Translations under genes and position numbers: made by a program
The notes under the pieces: generated by a model
Databases searched by the model: none
Told to the model about the DNA's origin: nothing
Seen by the model: only the letters and a program-made list of their open reading frames with translations
Part shown: positions 7,891 to 15,299 of the stretch, in pieces
Layout: each line of letters begins with the position of its first letter
How positions within the stretch are numbered: the stretch's first letter is position 1
Assembly: GCF_009664855.1 (NCBI RefSeq)
Contig: NZ_CP045928.1
Coordinates: 558,001 to 622,000 of the forward strand
DNA length: 64,000 nucleotides
DNA from: Flavobacterium sp. SLB02
GTDB taxonomy: Bacteria > Bacteroidota > Bacteroidia > Flavobacteriales > Flavobacteriaceae
Direction of reading: 5' to 3'

Positions 7891-9507
7891 TTACAAATCG
7901 ACAAAATATTTTTGTGTGCCAAAATCAAATTCATAATGCGTTAGATTTGGCCATAAAGGTTTAACAAGACCTTTTTCCCAGTTTTGTAAAGCAAGGTGTA
8001 ATTCTTTTACTTTTGCCGGATTTTTTTGAGCAAGATCTGTTGTTTCAGATTTATCTGAAGCTAAATTATAAAGCCATTCTTCGTGCGTTTTTCCGCTGAT
8101 GATTAATTTCCAGTCACCGCTTCTTATGGCTTTTGCATCGCCGGAACGCCAATACAAAGTTTTGTGTGCTTCTTTGTTTTCATTCACGGTACTCACAAGA
8201 TCAACTCCGTCATAAACGCGGTCTTTTGGTAAATCAGAATGAATAGCTGCAGCAATTGTAGTAAAAATATCCAACGTACTTACCGGAGTTTTATAGATCG
8301 TATGCGGTTTGATTTTTCCTTTCCACGAAAGTGCAAACGGAACATTTACTCCGCCTTCGAAATGAGAAAACTTTCCGGCTTTTAATGGGGCATTTGTCGT
8401 CGCAAAAGTATAATCGGCACCACCGTTGTCGCTGGCAAAAATGATCAAAGTATTATCTTCCAGACCTTCTTTTTTTACTTTAGCCCTGATTCTTCCCACC
8501 GCATCATCTAAGGCGCTGATCATCGCAAAATAAACACGTTTGTTTTCGTCTTTTACATTCGGGAAACGATCGTAGTATTTTTTACGAACCTGAAATGGCG
8601 TATGTGGTGCATTAAAAGGAACATATAATAAGAAAGGCTTGTTTTTATTTCGATCAATAAAAGCTTCTGCTTCGTCAGCAAATGTTTCGGTTAAATACGC
8701 CTTATTATGAATGATCGTAGTATCACGACGAATTTCTCCTATACCAACACGGCCATTTGCCCAAATCATTTTATCGGTAAAATCTTTATGATGGTGGTTG
8801 ATAATATCCGGATTATCATCTTCTGGCGTGTAAAGCGAAAACGCCTGATAAAAACCATAATGATAATCGAAACCACGGTCTAAAGGAAAAAATCCTTTGT
8901 TGTGTCCCAAATGCCATTTTCCGATAATTCCAGTGCTGTAACCTTCTCTTTTGGCCAAATCAGCGAAGGTAATTTCAGATTGTGGCAAACCTTGTGTAGC
9001 AATCGAAGCTTCGTTTGGATAATTGATTTTATCATTCAGTCTCCAGTTATTGGTATTGATTAAATATTTGAAACCATAATATTCCAGATTGTTTTTTGGA
9101 TAACGATCTCCGGGCTGATATTCATGCCCAAAACGTTCCTGATAGCGACCCGTTAAAATCCCGGCACGAGATGGTGAACAAATCGAAGCCGAAACATATC
9201 CATCCTGAAACGTAACTCCTGACGCGGCCAGAGAATCTATTTTCGGTGTTGATGTCGATTTTCCTCCGTATAACGAAATATCATATTTTCCTAAATCATC
9301 AGCGAGGATAATAATGATATTTGATTTTTTTACAGTGCTGTCTGTGGGAACTTTTTCAGCTAGAAATTTTGCTTTTCCTTCCAGTAATTTTGGGTCTGGT
9401 TTTATTAAAGTTCCATCGGTATTGATGGGCCAGAATAAAAATACAGCTATAATTGCCAATACAATTACAACTGGAAAAAGAATCTTTCTTATTTTCGATA
9501 ATGCCAT
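7891..9507 (-). CDS. Membrane-anchored or exported sulfatase
   Basis: A 538-residue type-I sulfatase. The first 26 residues (ALSKIRKILFPVVIVLAII ...) form a signal anchor rather than a clean cleavable signal. Metal-binding Asp70/Asp71 lie in IILADDLGKYD, and the formylglycine motif CSPSR starts at Cys110. GKWHLGHNKG, FNAPHTPFQ and FASDNGGAD are also conserved. Its overall pattern resembles arylsulfatase A or choline-sulfatase-like proteins, but the substrate cannot be assigned. It sits between a rhodanese-thioredoxin gene and YeiH on the same strand. Confidence 0.88.
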   Translation of the reverse strand: MALSKIRKILFPVVIVLAIIAVFLFWPINTDGTLIKPDPKLLEGKAKFLAEKVPTDSTVKKSNIIIILADDLGKYDISLYGGKSTSTPKIDSLAASGVTFQDGYVSASICSPSRAGILTGRYQERFGHEYQPGDRYPKNNLEYYGFKYLINTNNWRLNDKINYPNEASIATQGLPQSEITFADLAKREGYSTGIIGKWHLGHNKGFFPLDRGFDYHYGFYQAFSLYTPEDDNPDIINHHHKDFTDKMIWANGRVGIGEIRRDTTIIHNKAYLTETFADEAEAFIDRNKNKPFLLYVPFNAPHTPFQVRKKYYDRFPNVKDENKRVYFAMISALDDAVGRIRAKVKKEGLEDNTLIIFASDNGGADYTFATTNAPLKAGKFSHFEGGVNVPFALSWKGKIKPHTIYKTPVSTLDIFTTIAAAIHSDLPKDRVYDGVDLVSTVNENKEAHKTLYWRSGDAKAIRSGDWKLIISGKTHEEWLYNLASDKSETTDLAQKNPAKVKELHLALQNWEKGLVKPLWPNLTHYEFDFGTQKYFVDL

Positions 9508-9577
9508 AGTTTAGATGTTTTAAAAAAAGGAGAAAATAATATGATACCTGAACAAATCTGATTGCTCTCTATTTGCG

Positions 9578-9682
9578 TCCTGCAAGGTTTTTAAAACCTT
9601 GTAGGTCTGAAAGTATTTAGAATATTTTCGAATTTTAGTGGTAAAAAAAATATACCTACAAGGTTTTGGAAACTTTGCAGGA
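9578..9682. repeat. Inverted repeat TCCTGCAAGG ... CTTTGCAGGA
   Basis: The left arm TCCTGCAAGGTTTTTAAAAC and the right arm ACAAGGTTTTGGAAACTTTG CAGGA are inverted relative to one another and individually near-palindromic. They enclose an AT-rich spacer. Same type as 7694-7882, between two cluster genes. Confidence 0.65.
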
Positions 9683-9709
9683 AACCTAAAATTCAATTTA
9701 GTTTAATTT

Positions 9710-10426
9710 TTATTTTGAAGCCAAAGCCACATCAACATCATTCTTCAAGTCGCCTAAACCTTCTTTTTTGAATACAATTTTTCCGTCTTTATATAAAATC
9801 AAAGTCGGGAAAACTTTTACGGTTTTTAGATCAGCGATTACTTGTGGGCTGTCTTCCAGATCAATTTCTACAATTTTCAAATTAGAGCCGTATTGTGCTT
9901 TGATGGTTTCTAAAACAGGTTTTACTTTTTTGCAAGCGCCACAATAAATAGATCCAATATCTACCAGAACATCTTTGTTTTCAGCGATGATTTTTTTGTA
10001 TTCGGCCAGAGTTAATTTGCTTTTTGAGTTGGCATAAAAAGGTTTTCCGTTTCCGATCCAGTTGGCGATTCCACCTTCTAAACTATACGCTTCTTTAAAA
10101 CCTTTTTTTAATAAATCATCGGCCAGCCAAACGCTTCTTCCTGCACCAATCGAATAAGTAAATACAGGTTTTGATTTGTCTAATTTTGCTACTTGCGCAG
10201 CATAATCTTTAGATTCAAGATTAAAATTTACTGCGCCATTGATATGGTTCAGCGCAAATTCTTCAACACCTCTGGCATCAATGATTTGCGGATTTTTTTG
10301 GCTTTGAATTTTAGAGTAAAACACATCTAACGAAACCATATTAGAGCTTTTTTCCTGAGAAAAACCTACAATTGTAAAAAGCAAAATTGCGGTCGCAATA
10401 CTATTTTTGAATATTTTATTTTTCAT
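9710..10426 (-). CDS. Exported rhodanese-thioredoxin fusion protein
   Basis: A 238-residue protein with a signal peptide (residues 1-23), a rhodanese domain (about 30-130) and a thioredoxin domain (about 135-235). The rhodanese loop reads YSIGAGRS where active enzymes have YCxxGxRS, so the catalytic cysteine is replaced by serine and sulfur transfer is unlikely. The thioredoxin active site is YCGAC, an unusual CGAC instead of CGPC. The cis-proline is present (VFPTL). It lies just downstream of the alkylsulfatase (12 bp), so it is probably co-transcribed. A redox or binding role in the periplasm is likely; the partner is unknown. Confidence 0.85.
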   Translation of the reverse strand: MKNKIFKNSIATAILLFTIVGFSQEKSSNMVSLDVFYSKIQSQKNPQIIDARGVEEFALNHINGAVNFNLESKDYAAQVAKLDKSKPVFTYSIGAGRSVWLADDLLKKGFKEAYSLEGGIANWIGNGKPFYANSKSKLTLAEYKKIIAENKDVLVDIGSIYCGACKKVKPVLETIKAQYGSNLKIVEIDLEDSPQVIADLKTVKVFPTLILYKDGKIVFKKEGLGDLKNDVDVALASK

Positions 10427-10438
10427 GATTTCTTAGTT

Positions 10439-12391
10439 TTAAGGTGTAACAATATTCCAATACGGATTTGCCGTTTCGAAAGTGCTCGCCAATTCTCTGA
10501 ACTTAAACGGATCACCTTCAAAACTAACACCTTCTGAAGTTAGAATTTCTCTTGCCGTTTCGGGATTGGATAATAAGGCTACAAACTTGGCTTTTGGAAT
10601 GGTTAAGGTAAATTCGGTTTTATCATTTGGTCGGTTTTGACTTTGGTGTAAAACGCCGTTTTTAAGATAAACCAGAATATTTTTGTTAAGTTCAGGGAAA
10701 ATGAAACGCAATTTCACGTCTTTTCCGGCTGCTTTTGTTCCGTCGACAGTAACTGATAAATAATCGAAAATAGCTTCAGGAGTTAGTGTAGACAAAAATC
10801 CTGCGGCACGATTTACGGGGTTTTTAGGAACAATGACGCCTTCGCGAAGTTCTTTGGCTCCTGATAAATATAAATCTCTCCAAATTCCGGATTCACTTTG
10901 ATAGGCGATTTGTTCGAAAGCATCGGCTTGTAAATTTTTAGCAGCAACATTCTCCGGATTGGCAAAGGTTACATGTTTTAAAACTTCGACAACCCAACGG
11001 TATTCGCCTTTTTGGTAACTTTCGGTTGCTTTTTTCAAAGCGACTTGTTCACCGCCAAACCATTCCACATATTTTTTAGCCGATTCTACTTGTGGTAATT
11101 TATCATAATTAGCAGGATTTCCGTCCCACCAGCCTAAGTAGAATTGATACGTAGCTTTGGCATTGTGTTTTACCGTTCCGTAAAAATCACGGTTGTACCA
11201 TTCTTTGCCTAATTCGGCAGGAAGTTTTATTTCTTCGGCAATCTCATCTTTATTTAGGCCTTTATTGGCTAAATGAACGGTTTGATCGTGTACGTATTTG
11301 TATAAATCTCGTTGCTTTTCCAGAAAAGTAATTCCTTTGTCATGTCCGTAAACCGGCCAGGTATGCGACGGAACGATAAATTCGGTTTTGTCTCCAAACA
11401 AATCAATCGCTTCATCCAAATATCCTGCCCAGGCTTTGGCATCTCTGGTTTTGGCTCCACGAGGTGTAAGGACATTATGATAAGTATGACTGGCAATTTC
11501 GGCAGAAAAAAAAATTTTCTGGGCAGGAGCAAAGACCGTTAATTCGGCTGGCGCTTCAGAATTCGGCGTAAGCTGAAAAACTAAATCCAAACCATCAATC
11601 GTAATTTTTTGACCTGTTTTTTCGACTTCAAAATTAGGCTGTAAAAGTGAGGAAGAACCTCCGCTTAAAAATGGTTTTCCTAATCCTACATCAACCTGAG
11701 CTGTAGCGCTTCTTTCTAAGCTTAAACCAAATTGATATCCGGCTCTTCGGCGCATTACATTTCCTAAAAGTACATTTTCGCTTACCGCTTCTTCATAGAA
11801 ACCTTTTGGCGTTATAAATTTTACTTTTCCGGATTTGATATCTTCTGCAGCAACCAAACCTTCCAAACCACCATAATGATCACCATGACTATGAGTAACA
11901 ATTACAGCCAGAATAGGTTTGTTGGCGACGTGTTTTTTGACTAGTTCATAAGCGGCTGATGAAGCTTCACCAATCGTTAGGGCATCAATTACGACATAAC
12001 CATTTTTGGTTTCGATAAACGAAATATTAGCCACATCAAAAGAACGCACCTGATAAACGCCATCGGTAATTTTAAACAATCCGTTGATGTTGTTGAGTTG
12101 TGCCTGACGCCATAAAGCGGGATTGACCGTTGCCGGAGATTTTCCTTTTATAAAAGCAAAATCATTTAAGTTTACAGCAACATTTCCTGTTTTAGAAAGA
12201 ATCTTCCCGTCGGCAAGAGTGGCGATAAAACCTCTCTTGGCGTCGGTAAAATCGGCAGTATCATCAAAGTTTAACTTCGAATATACTGCCTCATTTGATT
12301 TTTGGGTAAAAGTTGACGCCTGTTTTGGCGTTTGTGCGTTTGCAACAATGGTGAAACCGATTAACAGTGTCGTTATTTTATTTTTTTTCAT
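10439..12391 (-). CDS. SdsA/YjcS-type alkylsulfatase (MBL fold)
   Basis: A 650-residue protein. The start at 12391 (MKKNKITTLLIG) gives a proper signal peptide and a 4-bp gap to the sterol-desaturase stop; a longer reading to 12439 would overlap that gene. Order of domains: N-terminal region, metallo-beta-lactamase domain with THSHGDH (His167, His169, Asp171, His172), later VPSHTWPVYG, then the alkylsulfatase dimerisation domain (AYQSESGIWRDLYL) and an SCP2-like C-terminal domain. The family hydrolyses primary alkyl sulfates such as SDS with two zinc ions. It needs no formylglycine, unlike the four sulfatases of this cluster. Confidence 0.92.
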   Translation of the reverse strand: MKKNKITTLLIGFTIVANAQTPKQASTFTQKSNEAVYSKLNFDDTADFTDAKRGFIATLADGKILSKTGNVAVNLNDFAFIKGKSPATVNPALWRQAQLNNINGLFKITDGVYQVRSFDVANISFIETKNGYVVIDALTIGEASSAAYELVKKHVANKPILAVIVTHSHGDHYGGLEGLVAAEDIKSGKVKFITPKGFYEEAVSENVLLGNVMRRRAGYQFGLSLERSATAQVDVGLGKPFLSGGSSSLLQPNFEVEKTGQKITIDGLDLVFQLTPNSEAPAELTVFAPAQKIFFSAEIASHTYHNVLTPRGAKTRDAKAWAGYLDEAIDLFGDKTEFIVPSHTWPVYGHDKGITFLEKQRDLYKYVHDQTVHLANKGLNKDEIAEEIKLPAELGKEWYNRDFYGTVKHNAKATYQFYLGWWDGNPANYDKLPQVESAKKYVEWFGGEQVALKKATESYQKGEYRWVVEVLKHVTFANPENVAAKNLQADAFEQIAYQSESGIWRDLYLSGAKELREGVIVPKNPVNRAAGFLSTLTPEAIFDYLSVTVDGTKAAGKDVKLRFIFPELNKNILVYLKNGVLHQSQNRPNDKTEFTLTIPKAKFVALLSNPETAREILTSEGVSFEGDPFKFRELASTFETANPYWNIVTP

Positions 12392-12395
12392 ATTT

Positions 12396-13472
12396 TTATA
12401 CTTGTACCGGTTCTTCCTGATAAATTGGACTCGAAGCAATAACTGTTTCTGCTTTAGCTCTTAGAGGAACTGCTAAAACTCCTTCTGCCAAAGCACTTCC
12501 TTCTTTTTTAGATTTGAATATTGGCCACAAAAATTGCGCGTACCACTCTTCTTGTTTGTATGATTTCATTCCGTAAGATTTTGGATATTTGCGCGTAATT
12601 AAAGCTGTTCCAAAAATTACATCCCAAAGGAAAAACATGTTCCCGAAGTTGCCTTTAAAATATCCAACACCATCTCCGCTAGTATCTGCATGATGTGCGT
12701 GATGCGTTGCAGGAGTCGAAATCAAGCGTTCCAGAACCCATGCAACTGGATGTAATATTCTGTATTTGTAAAAAGGTTTATCCCATTTGATACTTGAATG
12801 TGCTCCTAGAGTGATGAAACTTTTGATCACCAAAACAAACAATGCCGGTAATCCTAAACCTAAATACGTCAAGGTAGCCGTTAGATAAATTTGAGAAAAG
12901 AAAACAGTATAAATAAAGTTTTGTCTCGATGCCATTGTCATTCCCATATACGGAGCTGAATGATGCGTTCTATGAAATCTCCATAAAAACGGAACCTGAT
13001 GATGCAAACGGTGGTACCAGTATTGCGTTAAATCATCGGCGATTGCGATTAGGAAAAAGCCTCCCCAAAACGGAACCCATGAAAGGGAGTTGGCTAAATT
13101 CGGAATCAAATAAGGCAATGCTGTTAAGCTGAAAAAGGCAATTACCGGTGGTAAAAGTAATTTTGGTGCTAAGAAACAAACGATATCTATTTTGCGTTCC
13201 TCACCCGTCCATTCGTCATCGTATAAACCGGCTGTAAATTCTATAACTCCCAAAACCAACATGAAAACAGTTAATCCCCAGGTACGAATGTTTTCGAAAG
13301 CAGGTTTTGTAAATTCTAAAAAGGAGGGTAAGGTAAGGTGCGATTGTATTATAGCACCATTTGTCAGTTTAAAATAAAGAAATATTGCCACTACCGGTAG
13401 TGAATATATTACGAAACTGATACTTAAATCTCTTATTAGTCTTCCTCTTGAATTGTGATCTATTATTGCCAT
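12396..13472 (-). CDS. Sterol desaturase / fatty acid hydroxylase family protein
   Basis: A 358-residue membrane protein with four or five hydrophobic segments and the three histidine clusters of the family: HRLHH and HRTHH around residues 155-170 and THHAHH near 250. These bind a di-iron centre that hydroxylates or desaturates lipid-like substrates. It is tightly packed between the 39-residue peptide gene (6 bp) and the alkylsulfatase (4 bp), so it is probably translated from the same mRNA. The context suggests oxidation of an alkyl chain before or after desulfation; this is inference. Confidence 0.87.
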   Translation of the reverse strand: MAIIDHNSRGRLIRDLSISFVIYSLPVVAIFLYFKLTNGAIIQSHLTLPSFLEFTKPAFENIRTWGLTVFMLVLGVIEFTAGLYDDEWTGEERKIDIVCFLAPKLLLPPVIAFFSLTALPYLIPNLANSLSWVPFWGGFFLIAIADDLTQYWYHRLHHQVPFLWRFHRTHHSAPYMGMTMASRQNFIYTVFFSQIYLTATLTYLGLGLPALFVLVIKSFITLGAHSSIKWDKPFYKYRILHPVAWVLERLISTPATHHAHHADTSGDGVGYFKGNFGNMFFLWDVIFGTALITRKYPKSYGMKSYKQEEWYAQFLWPIFKSKKEGSALAEGVLAVPLRAKAETVIASSPIYQEEPVQV

Positions 13473-13478
13473 GATATC

Positions 13479-13598
13479 TTATTTTAAAAAATTACTAATT
13501 AATGCTAAACCTCCCGCCAAAATCACTAGCGGAACTAAAAAAACAATCGCTCCCACGATGATTTTTTTTCCTATAATTTCAAAGTCAACTCTTTTCAT
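13479..13598 (-). CDS. Small single-span membrane protein (39 aa)
   Basis: An ATG at 13598 opens a 39-codon ORF ending TAA at 13479. It encodes a basic N-terminus (MKRVDFEIIGKK), one transmembrane helix (about residues 13-34, IIVGAIVFLVPLVILAGG) and a short tail LISNFLK. It lies 6 bp before the sterol-desaturase start on the same strand. I do not recognise a family. The spacing and clean membrane-protein composition argue that it is real, perhaps a subunit or stabiliser of the hydroxylase. Confidence 0.65.
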   Translation of the reverse strand: MKRVDFEIIGKKIIVGAIVFLVPLVILAGGLALISNFLK

Positions 13599-13839
13599 AT
13601 TTGTGAAATTTATTTTTTAGTTGTCAATTATGTAATCGCCTTTTTTTATTGGTGTTTGTTTGCACAAACTTTTTTTAGTGGCGATTTCATGATTTCTAAT
13701 TTTTATGTTTATAACTCTATTGAAAATCAGTGTGTTTTTGATAAATGTAAAAATAAATAAAACAACACTTTAATTCTATGGATTTAATAGAGTTTTATTT
13801 ATTGATTTTTTCAATATTTGTTATAATATCTATTGATTA

Positions 13840-14433
13840 TTATTTTACTTTTTGAATATTTGGAAGCGTCTCCATCGTTAAATTATCTCTTAGTTTTTCC
13901 GAAGGCAAGTACAAACGAATGATCAGAGTTGTTTTTTGAACATTGTTGATTGGCAGCCAGTTTTCTTTTTTCTCAGTTCCCGAAAGATTGATTTTATATG
14001 AAGTACTATCCGCTTCATACTTTATATCTTCAAGATTATAGCTGTATTTGTTGATTGGGTTTTTAATTAAAAAACCATTTTGGTCATACGCCGTGATACT
14101 CCAATATTTAGCATCCAGTTTTTTCCCGCTAATTACATAATCAGCTTTAGGATCTATCGCATTTCCTTCGCTATCTGTATTGCTGCTTAAATAGATAACT
14201 TCTTTTTTCGTTAAGGCATAAGGTCCGTAAACTGCCACTTGTGCAATGGTTAGCAAATCGGCCGAGTTGAGGTCTTTGTCTTTATCGACAGTCTGCCAGT
14301 TGCCAATGATGCGTTGCGAATCGCTTTTGCCGGATTTAATATTATAAACACCAACGGCGCTACCGAATACGATAGCCAGAATGATCAGTGCTACTGCAAG
14401 TCCTATCTTTTTAATTTTTTGATTTAAAGCCAT
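13840..14433 (-). CDS. DUF1214 domain protein, membrane anchored
   Basis: A 197-residue protein with one N-terminal membrane helix (about residues 9-29) and the rest predicted periplasmic. The DUF1214 signature is visible: YWSITAYDQNGFLIKNPINK, then NWLPINNVQKTTLIIRLYLP near the C-terminus. DUF1214 usually follows DUF1254; here the two domains are on separate adjacent genes (see 14684). The family has no established activity. It is part of the minus-strand organosulfate gene series. A 241-bp gap to the 39-aa gene shows nothing I recognise. Confidence 0.8.
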   Translation of the reverse strand: MALNQKIKKIGLAVALIILAIVFGSAVGVYNIKSGKSDSQRIIGNWQTVDKDKDLNSADLLTIAQVAVYGPYALTKKEVIYLSSNTDSEGNAIDPKADYVISGKKLDAKYWSITAYDQNGFLIKNPINKYSYNLEDIKYEADSTSYKINLSGTEKKENWLPINNVQKTTLIIRLYLPSEKLRDNLTMETLPNIQKVK

Positions 14434-14468
14434 TTTTATTTGATTTTAAGTTGAATGTTTTGTTTTGT

Positions 14469-14548
14469 TAGGAGCTAATCCCGCTATTCGTTCCAATCTT
14501 TTGTGGCGGACCCCGCCACAAAAGGATTTCCACTTCTATCGGGGCTAA
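14469..14548 (-). repeat. 'TTAGCCC-GATAGAAG' element with variable stem, copy A
   Basis: Read on the minus strand it starts TTAGCCCCGATAGAAGTGG and ends AATAGCGGGATTAGCTCCTA. Between them is a perfect 11-bp stem TTTTGTGGCGG / CCGCCACAAAA. Copies B (33181-33270), C (59025-59105) and probably D (45640-45760) keep much of the flanks but carry different stems. Immediately next to it, at 14550-14598, is half of the GTCATTTCGA-family repeat. Confidence 0.8.
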
Positions 14549-14549
14549 G

Positions 14550-14598
14550 CCAATCTTTGTCAGGTTACTCATTGAGATCCCTCGTTGCTAATAATGAC
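14550..14598. repeat. Half copy of the GTCATTTCGA palindromic repeat
   Basis: CCAATCTTTGTCAGGTTACT then GAGATCCCTCGTTGCTAATAATGAC matches the right half of 6161-6260. It is fused directly to the variable-stem element at 14469-14548. Confidence 0.65.
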
Positions 14599-14683
14599 GT
14601 TTTTTGGAATTAAAATAAAAAAATCCGTTTAAATCCGCGTCTTTACATAGCAAATCCATGTCATCTGCGTACCATGACAAAGC

Positions 14684-15235
14684 TTATCTCCCTAACTTCT
14701 CTACCGTAACACCATGCTGCAATTCCGTCAATGTTTTTACCGGATACGCTTTAGAAACTAAATAACGAAACAGAATCAATCCTTTTGTCGTTGGACTATA
14801 AATGATTTTCTCTTTCGAAATATTCTTCAATACTTCTGATGTACTTCCTTCAGGCGCCAGATAATATTCGAATTTGGCTTTTACCTTTTCTTCGTTCTCT
14901 ACAAAGAAATTAGTGGTGTTTTCCTGATAAGCCGAAATAGACCAGTAAGTAGAATCCGGAACAATCCCTGAAATTTTCAATACATCATCTTTCAAATCAT
15001 AATTGATTGTCGAATACAAAAAGTCAGGATTTGGTAGCGGAATTACCCGGCTGTTTTCATCATTGGGCTGATCTCCAAATTGAGGAGTATTGATAACGCC
15101 AAGACTTTTTTCTGCAAACTTTTTTTGCACATAATAAGGAGTTACCCAAATCGTCAGGTAGTAAAAGCTTACTGCAATTGCTACAAGAATCAAGGCGAAT
15201 AGGCCTTTTTTTAAAATTGGTTTTGTTGCTGCCAT
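14684..15235 (-). CDS. DUF1254 domain protein, membrane anchored
   Basis: A 183-residue protein with an N-terminal membrane helix (about residues 11-33). The DUF1254 core is visible as RVIPLPNPDFLYSTINYDL followed by YWSISAYQENTTNFFV. Together with the DUF1214 gene downstream it reconstitutes the two-domain DUF1254-DUF1214 protein as two separate membrane-tethered chains. A 250-bp gap between them holds repeat elements. Function unknown; the location suggests a role in handling the sulfatase substrates or products. Confidence 0.78.
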   Translation of the reverse strand: MAATKPILKKGLFALILVAIAVSFYYLTIWVTPYYVQKKFAEKSLGVINTPQFGDQPNDENSRVIPLPNPDFLYSTINYDLKDDVLKISGIVPDSTYWSISAYQENTTNFFVENEEKVKAKFEYYLAPEGSTSEVLKNISKEKIIYSPTTKGLILFRYLVSKAYPVKTLTELQHGVTVEKLGR

Positions 15236-15254
15236 AATTTATTTATTATAAGTT

Positions 15255-15292
15255 ATTATTCTGCAAGGATTTAAAGCTTGCAGGATTTAAAA
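15255..15292. repeat. Short palindrome CTGCAAGGATTTAAAGCTTG CAGG
   Basis: A near-palindromic word of the CAAGGTTTT/AAAACCTTG type seen at 9578-9682. It sits in the 64-bp gap between the sulfatase at 15300 and the DUF1254 gene and could form a small hairpin. Confidence 0.5.
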
Positions 15293-15299
15293 TCATATG

